64,000 nucleotides of DNA from Paenibacillus chondroitinus NBRC 15376 (lineage in GTDB: Bacteria > Bacillota > Bacilli > Paenibacillales > NBRC-103111): the NCBI RefSeq assembly GCF_004000765.1, contig NZ_BILW01000012.1, positions 1 through 64,000 of the forward strand, given 5' to 3'. Below are positions 50,892 through 58,136 of the stretch, piece by piece (within the stretch, counting starts at the first letter, position 1; each line of letters opens with the position of its first letter). The notes under the pieces were generated by a model, which saw only the letters and a list, made by a program, of their open reading frames with translations, did no database searches and was not told the origin of the DNA. Both the position numbers and the translations under genes were made by a program.

Positions 50892-51364
50892 TACTCTTCC
50901 TCCTCCATCATCGAGCGAGTGATGGCCGCGTAGGAGGTCGGCGTCTCCCACAGCCGGATTTCTTCCAGCTTAATGGCTGGGTACAGCTTTTCATCCAGAA
51001 GCGCCTGGTGAATCTCCTCATACATCCAAACAACCATATTTTCAGCCGTTGTATTCATAGGGGGCAGCACTTCATTCAAATATTTATGATCCAAGCGATC
51101 AATGACGCGTTCTTTTGCAATACGTTTAATATCCCCAAAATCTATTGCGATCCCCCGGCTATCCACCTTACCGCGCATAATAACTTGCAGTTTGTAGGTG
51201 TGGCCGTGCAGATTTTTACATTTTCCCTCATAACAATGCAAATGATGCGCACTGTCAAACGTAAATTCCTTAGAAATCAAAACGGATTTGTGATGATATT
51301 TTAATTGGTTCTCTGTGATGTCACGTCCCAACATTTGCACATCTCTTGGGATTTCAAAGCTCAT
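50891..51364 (-). CDS. queD: 6-carboxytetrahydropterin synthase
   Basis: GAGGTGAT five bases before ATG 51364 decides this start; the frame runs to 51373. 157 residues. The zinc His set is in FDSAHHLHCYEGKCKNLHGH (catalytic Cys and two His motifs), followed by IDFGDIKRI and a later LDHKYLN, and a closing LWETPTSYA with the pterin-binding Glu. First gene of the queDEC unit; the enzyme works on dihydroneopterin triphosphate. No preQ1 riboswitch was found upstream. Confidence 0.95.
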   Translation of the reverse strand: MSFEIPRDVQMLGRDITENQLKYHHKSVLISKEFTFDSAHHLHCYEGKCKNLHGHTYKLQVIMRGKVDSRGIAIDFGDIKRIAKERVIDRLDHKYLNEVLPPMNTTAENMVVWMYEEIHQALLDEKLYPAIKLEEIRLWETPTSYAAITRSMMEEEE

Positions 51365-51403
51365 ATCTATCACCTCTTAATTATAAAAAAAACAGTACTC
51401 TAC

Positions 51404-51433
51404 ATTATATCACGAAGTGAGCACTTCTCACAA
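51404..51433 (-). promoter_or_regulatory. candidate promoter of queDEC with an operator-like dyad
   Basis: On the minus strand TTGTGA (51433-51428) is 18 bases from a perfect TATAAT (51409-51404). A GAAGTG-N2-CACTTC dyad (51414-51427) fills the spacer, where a repressor could bind. Confidence 0.55.
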
Positions 51434-51715
51434 TCTATCAACATCTGGCGGATTCCGCCTTCGCTTTTGCTTCCAGTCCAAGTGGCCCCTGATTTCCTGC
51501 ATCCGCTCGTTTTCATCACGCAAATCCGATTCAATCGTTGCCATCAAACATTCGATTTGATCGATAACCGTCTCCGGCAGATCAACCTCTTCCAATGATT
51601 TTACAATATAGAGCAGGCATTGCAGTGTTTCTTCCATGAGGCTTTTTTTCTTGCCTGTCAGGACAACTTCCGATAGAAATACAAGGTGGCTCAACTCTTT
51701 TTGCGTCATTTTCAA
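51428..51715 (-). CDS. small helical protein, function unknown
   Basis: The frame runs from 51742. AAAGGGG near 51729-51723 places a TTG start at 51715 (95 residues); ATGs at 51742 and 51709 are alternatives. The sequence is helical and charged (MTQKELSHLVFLSEVVL, then TLQCLLYIVKSLEEVDLPET, ending Lys/Arg-rich). I do not recognise it. It lies directly upstream of the queDEC promoter on the same strand, with its last codons overlapping the -35 element. Confidence 0.55.
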   Translation of the reverse strand: MKMTQKELSHLVFLSEVVLTGKKKSLMEETLQCLLYIVKSLEEVDLPETVIDQIECLMATIESDLRDENERMQEIRGHLDWKQKRRRNPPDVDRL

Positions 51716-51775
51716 GAGGGACAACCCCTTTCTTTCTTCCATTATCCAACATTTTCCGACATCACGGAAGACCCC

Positions 51776-51836
51776 TTGACAACTCTAACTATAACATTTA
51801 AGATTACAGTAAATTGTTGTTTTCGAGTTACAATTT
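51776..51836 (+). promoter_or_regulatory. nitroreductase promoter and inverted repeat
   Basis: TTGACA (51776-51781) and TAAGAT (51799-51804) are 17 bases apart. Downstream lies an inverted repeat AAATTGT (51811-51817) / ACAATTT (51830-51836), in the right place for a repressor operator. Long AT-rich leader up to the start codon at 51885. Confidence 0.5.
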
Positions 51837-51884
51837 TAAATATAACTTCTATAATTTTACAATAATTAATTTGGAGGCATTTCA

Positions 51885-52514
51885 ATGAGCACACAAGTAC
51901 AATCCGCTGTTTTGAAAGTTTTGGAAGACCGTCATTCCGTTAAGCAATATCAAGCAGGGCACCAAATGCCTAAGGCTGATCTTGAGCAGCTTCTTACTTC
52001 CACTTCCCAGGCTCCATCTGCATGGAACCTTCAGCACTGGAAGCTGGTTGTTATTGACGATCAAGCTCAAAAAGAAAAATTGCTTCCAATTGCATACGGT
52101 CAAAAACAAATCGTAGAAAGCTCCGTAGTTATCGCCGTTCTAGGTGATCTTGAAGCGAACAAAAATGCTGAGCTTGTTTTCGGTCCAGCCGTTGAAGCTG
52201 GTCATTTGCCGAAAGAAGTGAAAGACACTCTTGTTGCCCAAATCGAAAATGTTTATCAATACCCGCAAGTTGCTCGTGACGAAGCGATTCGCAATGCTTC
52301 CCTTGCCGCTATGCAGCTTATGATTGCTGCTAAAGCAATGGGTTATGACACTTGTCCTATGGGCGGATACGACGCGGCGAAATTCGTTGAAGCATTCAAC
52401 GTTCCTGCTCGTTACGTACCTGTTATGCTAATCAGTGTTGGTTTGGCGGCTACTCCAGCTCGTCCATCCGGCCGTTTGTCCCTAGATCAAATTACTGTTT
52501 CCAACACATTCTAA
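51885..52514 (+). CDS. nitroreductase-family oxidoreductase
   Basis: 209 residues, GGAGG before ATG. FMN-site motifs: DRHSVKQYQAGHQM near the start (Arg-His-Ser), TSTSQAPSAWNLQHWKLVV, and ALAAMQLMIAAKAMGYDTCP, with the closing SVGLAATPARPSGR. This is the YodC/YdgI-type group of flavin NAD(P)H oxidoreductases that reduce quinones and nitro compounds. Single gene with a promoter, possible operator and terminator. The codon use looks like that of a highly expressed gene. Confidence 0.9.
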   Translation: MSTQVQSAVLKVLEDRHSVKQYQAGHQMPKADLEQLLTSTSQAPSAWNLQHWKLVVIDDQAQKEKLLPIAYGQKQIVESSVVIAVLGDLEANKNAELVFGPAVEAGHLPKEVKDTLVAQIENVYQYPQVARDEAIRNASLAAMQLMIAAKAMGYDTCPMGGYDAAKFVEAFNVPARYVPVMLISVGLAATPARPSGRLSLDQITVSNTF

Positions 52515-52520
52515 TCCAAT

Positions 52521-52572
52521 AAAAAAAAGGCATGGCTCTCCTAGCAAAATGGGAGTTCATGCCTTTTCTTTT
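52521..52572. terminator. bidirectional terminator
   Basis: AAAAGGCATG-g-CTCTCC pairs with GGAG-tt-CATGCCTTTT, with T tracts on both sides. Confidence 0.9.
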
Positions 52573-52582
52573 TTCTCCAAGG

Positions 52583-53731
52583 TCAATGCAATTGATCGGT
52601 CTCAAACCAAATTTCATCAATCAATTTATTCCGATACAGCATGGACACATTGAAGGTTTCGTACTCTTTTTCCTTATCCAACTCTTCCAACAACAAGGCC
52701 GCAATCAGCTCTCGATCATCGGAATCCCCCGGCTCCCTGAAGTCTATAAAACCGGTCAACTGCCGGGAACTAATATCCACCGTTGCCGTCCCGATCGGCA
52801 GACCGCCATACGATTGCTGGTAAATTTCATACGTCAAGGTATCCCCGTCATCCCTGGCCAAAATAATCGTATAATCCTCTGGATTCGGCGGAATTAACGA
52901 TTCTTCCCTAATGTCATCCACTAGCTCCAATAAATCGATATGAGTTAACTCTACAGTGTCAATCATTTCACCATCAAAAATCATATTGAAAATGAACGTA
53001 TCCGTTTCATCCTCATCGTAATCGGCTACAACCAATTCCGTCACCGTGTCCATTTCTTCATCAAAAGGATCAAATTGCCAGGTGACTTCCCCGATCACAT
53101 CTGAACCGTACACATGCGTGATTACTTCAGCAACCAATTCCGATTCTTTATCGTATACATGATATTCTACTCGGTTTCTGTACTCTCCAACATTAACAAG
53201 CTCGTACCCCAATTGCTGCCTGCGCTGCTCAATCATGTGCAAACTTTCGGGTCCGTTCGTTCCCTCGATATCATCAAATCTGGTGTCCTCATCGTTCACC
53301 CATTCATAATCAGCGTCATCATCATCCAAATAGTAATTAGTTGTTCGGTTATCGTCTTCCTCCATCACTGGTCCAATGGCATGGTCGGTTGCGATCACAA
53401 AATCATAATCACTATAGCTGACTACTACTTCGCACTCCGTAATAGACAGTGCATCAATGACATTCTGAATATACGACTGGACAAATTCATATACATTTTC
53501 TTTGTCCTCTTGTGCAATGGACTGCCGCTCCAGATGAATCGAGCCTTTAAGTCGATCCGATTCCCTGTAGACTAGCGTTAACGTACCGACAAACTCCCCA
53601 TTGTACATCATATCGCAGACTTCTCCGCCTGCTGTTTTCAGGTCGGGTCTAAGCATCATATCGGCCACGACTTTCTTCGCCTCCTCTACAGATCTAATAT
53701 TTCTTCTGTAGATTGTCCCAATATCGTCCAA
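52583..53731 (-). CDS. acidic three-fold repeated protein
   Basis: Start uncertain: TTG 53731 has no ribosome site, while a strong GAGGAGG sits before GTG 53668. 382 residues at most, very acidic, soluble. Three related modules (about residues 30-125, 185-275, 295-382) share the layout: Tyr-rich strand, GG/GEVIG-type turn, xVDxSxRxLxG, an acidic DDRE or DEDE stretch, then FNVSMLYRNKLIDEI or similar (FNMIFDGEMIDTVEL). The last module is the clearest. I do not recognise a family. The gene is convergent with the nitroreductase and close to a YjcZ miniprotein gene on the other strand. Confidence 0.65.
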   Translation of the reverse strand: MDDIGTIYRRNIRSVEEAKKVVADMMLRPDLKTAGGEVCDMMYNGEFVGTLTLVYRESDRLKGSIHLERQSIAQEDKENVYEFVQSYIQNVIDALSITECEVVVSYSDYDFVIATDHAIGPVMEEDDNRTTNYYLDDDDADYEWVNDEDTRFDDIEGTNGPESLHMIEQRRQQLGYELVNVGEYRNRVEYHVYDKESELVAEVITHVYGSDVIGEVTWQFDPFDEEMDTVTELVVADYDEDETDTFIFNMIFDGEMIDTVELTHIDLLELVDDIREESLIPPNPEDYTIILARDDGDTLTYEIYQQSYGGLPIGTATVDISSRQLTGFIDFREPGDSDDRELIAALLLEELDKEKEYETFNVSMLYRNKLIDEIWFETDQLH

Positions 53732-53818
53732 AATATGAGTATATAGGATAAACGTCTATACACTTCTGCCCTCTGCTTCATATGCTATCCTATAGAGTCA
53801 AAAGGGAGGGGTTCTGAC

Positions 53819-53902
53819 ATGTCTGCTGGATACAATAGCGTAGGTGCAATCTTGGTTCTTTTCATTTTGCTGGTTATCATCACTAGCGCATTTGTTCTTT
53901 AA
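53819..53902 (+). CDS. YjcZ-family sporulation miniprotein (27 aa)
   Basis: 27 residues after GGGAGGGG. The peptide is MSAGYNSVGAILVLFILLVI then ITSAFVL: the Gly/Tyr head and the VLFILLVI helix core are the same as in the two copies at 8.2-8.5 kb. A strong terminator follows. Probably spore-associated, by family. Confidence 0.88.
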   Translation: MSAGYNSVGAILVLFILLVIITSAFVL

Positions 53903-53915
53903 TTTTTGAATAACT

Positions 53916-53961
53916 AAAAAGGCTGTCCCTTCATCTTCATGAGGGGGGACAGCCTTTTTTT
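53916..53961. terminator. bidirectional terminator
   Basis: AAAAAGGCTGTCCC pairs with GGGACAGCCTTTTTTT around an unpaired 15-base loop between the miniprotein gene and the convergent glycosyltransferase gene. Confidence 0.9.
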
Positions 53962-55387
53962 ATTCGCTTTGTTGATTTAAACGCTTCCGTTCGGCATCGA
54001 TGGCCGCGAGTTTCTTGCTTATTAAACCAGCCGTTTGCGGATAATGCTTCAATGTTTGCTTATATATCGCCTTGGCAGCTGATGGTTTTCCAGCTCTTTG
54101 CGCGATTTCTGCAAGGGCTAGATCCACCTTCCATTCTCCTATTTCATGTTCGGGCGAAACCATATGACGGAAAGAGTGGAAGGCTTCTCTCGCTCTTCTC
54201 ATCCCTGCTTCCGCTTCTGTATACAGCTGATCCGCTTGCTTTATACGGATTTGAGCCATCATGTAATGGGCATCCGGGAAGTCGGGATGATGGCTTAAAG
54301 CCTTCGCACTGTACATCAGCGCATGTTCCCATTCTTTCCGATGATAACTTATTTCCATCAAATATTTATACACGTCAAGCAGCCTGCCAAAAAGGGGTTG
54401 AGCTAATGCTCTGCGTTCCGCCTCAAGAAGCGCTTCTATGGCTTCCGTTTCTTTGCCTGCCCCGAGCAGATCACGTCCTAGATAAAACCAAGCCGCGGGA
54501 TCATCAGGCTCCTCCTGAACCATCCTATACAGTAACTTCAGGTTCCGTTCGATTTTCTGCTTGTTCTTCATAATCGATGGTTCATATCCATCATGCAGCA
54601 CTCTTACTTTTACCTTAAACCGTTGTGCTTCGAGATTATAGACGCCGGAATGTGTGCCCACCTGTTCATGAACCCTTCCCCAGTACTTCAGGCCTTTTCC
54701 TAAAGGGAATAAACGAGCTTGTGAAAAATTATGATTGATATGATTTTGGATGGAGTTGATTTGCCATAAGCATAATATGGCGGGAATTGCCGTTTGGTGA
54801 TAAAGACCAGCAGCTTCGCGTATAGCATTCACGTCTTCTTTTACCAAATGCTCATCCGCATCCATCCAAAATACCCAATCCGACTTCATGTGTCGAAGGC
54901 CTTCATTTCTCGCGGCGGCAAAATCATCCACCCAAACAAAAGGAATAATCGTGACATTCGGATATTGCGAAGCAAGTTCAGCAGTCCTGTCCGTAGAGCA
55001 ATCAATCAGAACAATCTCATCAACTGCTCCTTGCAGCGAATCCAAACAACGCTCAATCGTGTTTTCCATGTTGTACGTGATTATTCCAGCAGACACCGTT
55101 ACTTTTCTTACATGAAGAAGTCCCTCAATATCTACCCTTTCATCTCCAGCAGGGATATCTTTGAGTGCATCTAGTACCGGCACCACCCAAGTTGCTTCAG
55201 GATCGAGCAGCCAAGCACGATAAAACGCTTTGGTCGATGCGCTCCCATAACCTTGATGCATGAGAGCTTCCCCAAGATATACCCAGTTTTGCGCCGCTAA
55301 TGAATTAGCCCGAATGTGCTCTTTGGCTGCGAGCTCCGCTTCTTTGTAATTCTTCTGTTTTAAAAGTTGGCTGACGGATGGTTCCAT
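53960..55387 (-). CDS. glycosyltransferase (GT2) with C-terminal TPR repeats
   Basis: Start at ATG 55387 (AAGGTGA upstream); a TTG at 55402 overlaps the stop codon of the gene before it. 475 residues. Residues about 1-85 are TPR-like; a GT-A domain follows with SAGIITYNMENTIERCLDSL, LIDCSTDRT, ARNEG and the DxD motif in WMDADEH; the C-terminal 200 residues are a TPR array (YLGRDLLGAGKETEAIEALL, then ALSHHPDFPDAHYMMAQIRI). This SunS/Alg9-like shape is used for protein or peptide glycosylation. The upstream gene encodes an exported protein and overlaps this unit, so that product is a candidate acceptor. Confidence 0.85.
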   Translation of the reverse strand: MEPSVSQLLKQKNYKEAELAAKEHIRANSLAAQNWVYLGEALMHQGYGSASTKAFYRAWLLDPEATWVVPVLDALKDIPAGDERVDIEGLLHVRKVTVSAGIITYNMENTIERCLDSLQGAVDEIVLIDCSTDRTAELASQYPNVTIIPFVWVDDFAAARNEGLRHMKSDWVFWMDADEHLVKEDVNAIREAAGLYHQTAIPAILCLWQINSIQNHINHNFSQARLFPLGKGLKYWGRVHEQVGTHSGVYNLEAQRFKVKVRVLHDGYEPSIMKNKQKIERNLKLLYRMVQEEPDDPAAWFYLGRDLLGAGKETEAIEALLEAERRALAQPLFGRLLDVYKYLMEISYHRKEWEHALMYSAKALSHHPDFPDAHYMMAQIRIKQADQLYTEAEAGMRRAREAFHSFRHMVSPEHEIGEWKVDLALAEIAQRAGKPSAAKAIYKQTLKHYPQTAGLISKKLAAIDAERKRLNQQSE

Positions 55388-55398
55388 TTGTTTCACCT

Positions 55399-57105
55399 TC
55401 AATAGGTCGGTCCATAGGAGGTATACGGGATTTTATATACCACTTTACCATTCTCTAAGGTAAGGATAACCGTCGTACTTGTATTTGGAGGCAAATCTTC
55501 ACCATAAACATATACGCTGCATCCATGTTGAATCGTAAAATGATAATCCGAATTTGTTGAGGAAACTGTCACATCTTCCCCTTTACTCTGCCAATCAAAT
55601 AATTGGTCTGGATATATAGTATTGTATGCGTTATCTCGGTTCCTCGGAGCAATATTGATTCGGTCTACATAGGTATGATGATTGACTACATCCTTGGCAA
55701 TGATCGTGAAATTGTTAAATTCGTAATTAACACCATCTGCAGCATGTTCGTCCGCTGTAAAAGACAACTTGTTTCCTTCAGTCAAATCAATTCCATATGT
55801 AATCGAAGTGATGGTAGGATTCTCATGATACACGGAATATTGAACAGAAGCTCCCGCTTCTTGCGGAAACATTTGATTTAAGTCAAATTCCAAGGTGCTG
55901 TTTTCATATAAAAAGCTCTTGGATAATTCATTTTCATACAGATCGTAATTCTCTTTCACTACAAAACAGATGGATTCTTGCTCGCTATCTGCCTTCATAT
56001 GTTTAAATTTATAGATGCCGTTAAGCGGTGATAACGTAACATGAGTTCCGTCTATGCTGGGTAAACTACCAAATCCCTCGCTAACATTCATAATTTCCAT
56101 ATCAATATAGGAACTGTTGTCTACGTTATTGAAATAATTGTGCATATCCAAGGTGATAGAAGCACGTTCCTCTATATCAAATCGTTCCGAAGGCCGTACG
56201 ACAATGGGAACTGTCCCTGAAACAACACCACCCTCGTTGTCATAAACAACTACAGGCAGATACACGGGCTCACTTGTTGCTTGAAGTGGAGTCAGAGTTT
56301 GTCCATACTCCGTATTATTGACTCGTATGTACTCGTTTCCTGAAGTTGCGAAAACAACATGTAAATATGAATTCTCATTGAACTCATTCGACTCATCGTC
56401 GGGATCTTCGTAAAACTGATGAATATCAAAAGATAGCGGACTTTCACCATAAGAATTAACATCCACATCGACACCAGAAAAAGCCTCAAACGGCGTCACA
56501 TTCAGTTTTGGCACAGGAATTTGATTCCCAGGTTGACTATATGGATCGTCTTTCTTGATTGTTGGTGAAGCAAGATCGATATGTCCCATCAGTTCTTCAA
56601 TCTTTGATTTTTCTGAATACTGAGACGGGAAATTCTGTAGCACGGAAACAACATGTTTAATATTAAAATTGGGCCCCGTCCCGCTTCCGGAGCTTGGTAC
56701 GATAATTACATTAAAAGTGTCGTCGAAAGTCGCTTCACTCTCATAAGGGGTTACTGTTACCGTAAAGGTGGCAAGTCCTGTCGGAGAAGAATTTGCTACT
56801 AGCGGGTTCGCGTTTATTTCTAAAATGCCGTAACGCAACAAGCTTTGGTTTACAGTCGCGAGTGTGGAAGTATTATTAATTTGGAACTCCCTGCCCGCAT
56901 AGTAGAGCGTGTGCAAATTGATATATGTTTTCCCGCCCTCAGGAATAACAATCGTCTGCAGCTTATCGTGGTTTAAAATCGGAATTTCCGTTTCCACATT
57001 CGCCGCAGCAGGCACAGCCAAGAATGGCACAGCAATCATCGCCGTACTGGCCATAGCCCCTACCAATTTCTTGCTTCTACTTAAACTCCTCTGTTCTTTC
57101 CCCAT
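55399..57105 (-). CDS. secreted beta-rich protein
   Basis: 568 residues with a signal peptide (MGKEQRSLSRSKKLVGAMAS, then TAMIAVPFLAVPAAA). The mature part is beta-strand in character, with cadherin- or Ig-like modules (for example EIDVNSYGESPLSFDIHQFY-like VDVNSYGESPLSFDIHQFYE and SITLDMHNYFNNVDNSSY), many Asn, Asp and Tyr, no lipobox, no wall-anchor LPxTG. The abundance of N, S, T sites fits a glycosylated protein. The stop codon overlaps the TTG of the glycosyltransferase gene, so the two are one unit. Function unknown. Confidence 0.72.
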   Translation of the reverse strand: MGKEQRSLSRSKKLVGAMASTAMIAVPFLAVPAAANVETEIPILNHDKLQTIVIPEGGKTYINLHTLYYAGREFQINNTSTLATVNQSLLRYGILEINANPLVANSSPTGLATFTVTVTPYESEATFDDTFNVIIVPSSGSGTGPNFNIKHVVSVLQNFPSQYSEKSKIEELMGHIDLASPTIKKDDPYSQPGNQIPVPKLNVTPFEAFSGVDVDVNSYGESPLSFDIHQFYEDPDDESNEFNENSYLHVVFATSGNEYIRVNNTEYGQTLTPLQATSEPVYLPVVVYDNEGGVVSGTVPIVVRPSERFDIEERASITLDMHNYFNNVDNSSYIDMEIMNVSEGFGSLPSIDGTHVTLSPLNGIYKFKHMKADSEQESICFVVKENYDLYENELSKSFLYENSTLEFDLNQMFPQEAGASVQYSVYHENPTITSITYGIDLTEGNKLSFTADEHAADGVNYEFNNFTIIAKDVVNHHTYVDRINIAPRNRDNAYNTIYPDQLFDWQSKGEDVTVSSTNSDYHFTIQHGCSVYVYGEDLPPNTSTTVILTLENGKVVYKIPYTSYGPTY

Positions 57106-57180
57106 AATGACACCACCGTCGTCTAGTTTATTTCCCTCATTCTACCATAGCCTGGTAATCGGAAGAACCCCTGAAACGAC

Positions 57181-57207
57181 AAAAATCCCCAAAAATCGAG
57201 GATTTTA
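57181..57207 (-). terminator. short terminator after the HAD phosphatase gene region
   Basis: AAAATCC (57182-57188) and GGATTTT (57200-57206) arms. It lies downstream of the 57221 stop on the minus strand and before the secreted-protein gene. Confidence 0.6.
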
Positions 57208-57220
57208 TAGGAAATTTATC

Positions 57221-58021
57221 TTATAAACAATATTTTACTAGGGCTTTATGCACACCTTCATCATTATTCGATGCGGTTACCGCATCCGCGGCTTCCTTCA
57301 CCCCGTTCGGTGAATTTTCTACTGCGATACCAAGTCCGGCAAACTCCATCATTTCCAAATCATTATAATAATTGCCAATGGCCATAATTTCGCTCGGATC
57401 GATCTCCAAGGAGGCAGCTAAAGCCTTCAACGCATTTCCTTTGTTCGCCTTGGCGCTCATCACATCGATGAATAAATCGCCACTTCGAATCATCCGCAAT
57501 TGTCCATACAGCTGCTGTTCGTCCCATTCCTGTTGAACACGATCCAGGATCTCCGGGTTACTAAATAGTGTGAATTTCACTATCGGCAAACCTAGCTCAG
57601 ATACATCCGTTACGAGTTTGGGACTAACCAGAAATTTGGTGTACATCTCTTTTTCGTATTCGCCAATTCGCTCGATGTACATATTGAAAGATGTGCAAAC
57701 ATCGAAATGGATGCCCTCTCTCCTTACGTAATCCAACATGGGGGCAATTTCCGGCAGTGTAAAAGAAAACTCATTCACTAACGATTTCCCTCGTTCGTCT
57801 GCGTGAACCGTCGCCGCTCCGTTATGGGTAATCATCGTTCCTTCTAATCCAAGCTGCTGCAGGATAGGCAGCGTGCTGTCAGGAGCTCTTCCTGTACACA
57901 AGACGATATGTGCCCCTTGATCATGCACTTCCTGAATCGTTTCAATCGTCTGCTCGGTTAATTCATGATCGTCATTCAAAAGCGTTCCATCAACATCCAA
58001 TGCAATTAAACGATAGTTCAC
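57221..58021 (-). CDS. Cof-type HAD phosphatase
   Basis: 266 residues with the HAD signature ALDVDGTLLND at 7-17 (Asp nucleophile and second Asp), the C2B cap, LCTGR, and the late motif KGNALKALAASLEIDPSEIM with GNYYNDLEMM (metal Asp). Cytoplasmic Cof/YidA-type phosphatases act on sugar or flavin phosphates. It lies between two exported-protein genes, with no clear link. Confidence 0.9.
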   Translation of the reverse strand: MNYRLIALDVDGTLLNDDHELTEQTIETIQEVHDQGAHIVLCTGRAPDSTLPILQQLGLEGTMITHNGAATVHADERGKSLVNEFSFTLPEIAPMLDYVRREGIHFDVCTSFNMYIERIGEYEKEMYTKFLVSPKLVTDVSELGLPIVKFTLFSNPEILDRVQQEWDEQQLYGQLRMIRSGDLFIDVMSAKANKGNALKALAASLEIDPSEIMAIGNYYNDLEMMEFAGLGIAVENSPNGVKEAADAVTASNNDEGVHKALVKYCL

Positions 58022-58099
58022 GGTCTTCTCGCTCCCTTAGTCATAACCTTTTTATCGCTAATTGTATCATAGGACAGCTTGGGATTCACCGTTTCATAC

Positions 58100-58132
58100 A
58101 AAAAGCAGCTATCCGAAGATAACTGCTGCTTT
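58100..58132 (-). terminator. terminator of the giant secreted-protein gene
   Basis: AAAAGCAG-CTATC pairs with GATAA-CTGCTGCTTT; on the minus strand a T tract follows. It lies five bases from the stop at 58137. Confidence 0.8.
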
Positions 58133-58136
58133 GCAT

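Noticed and set aside
50245-50933. Long plus-strand ORFs opposite queE (up to 228 codons)
   Set aside because: Antisense to a well-supported radical SAM gene in GC-rich DNA; no ribosome site or known motif.
51365-51427. preQ1 riboswitch before queD
   Set aside because: The leader after the TATAAT element is only about 40 bases and lacks the class I hairpin and A-rich tail pattern.
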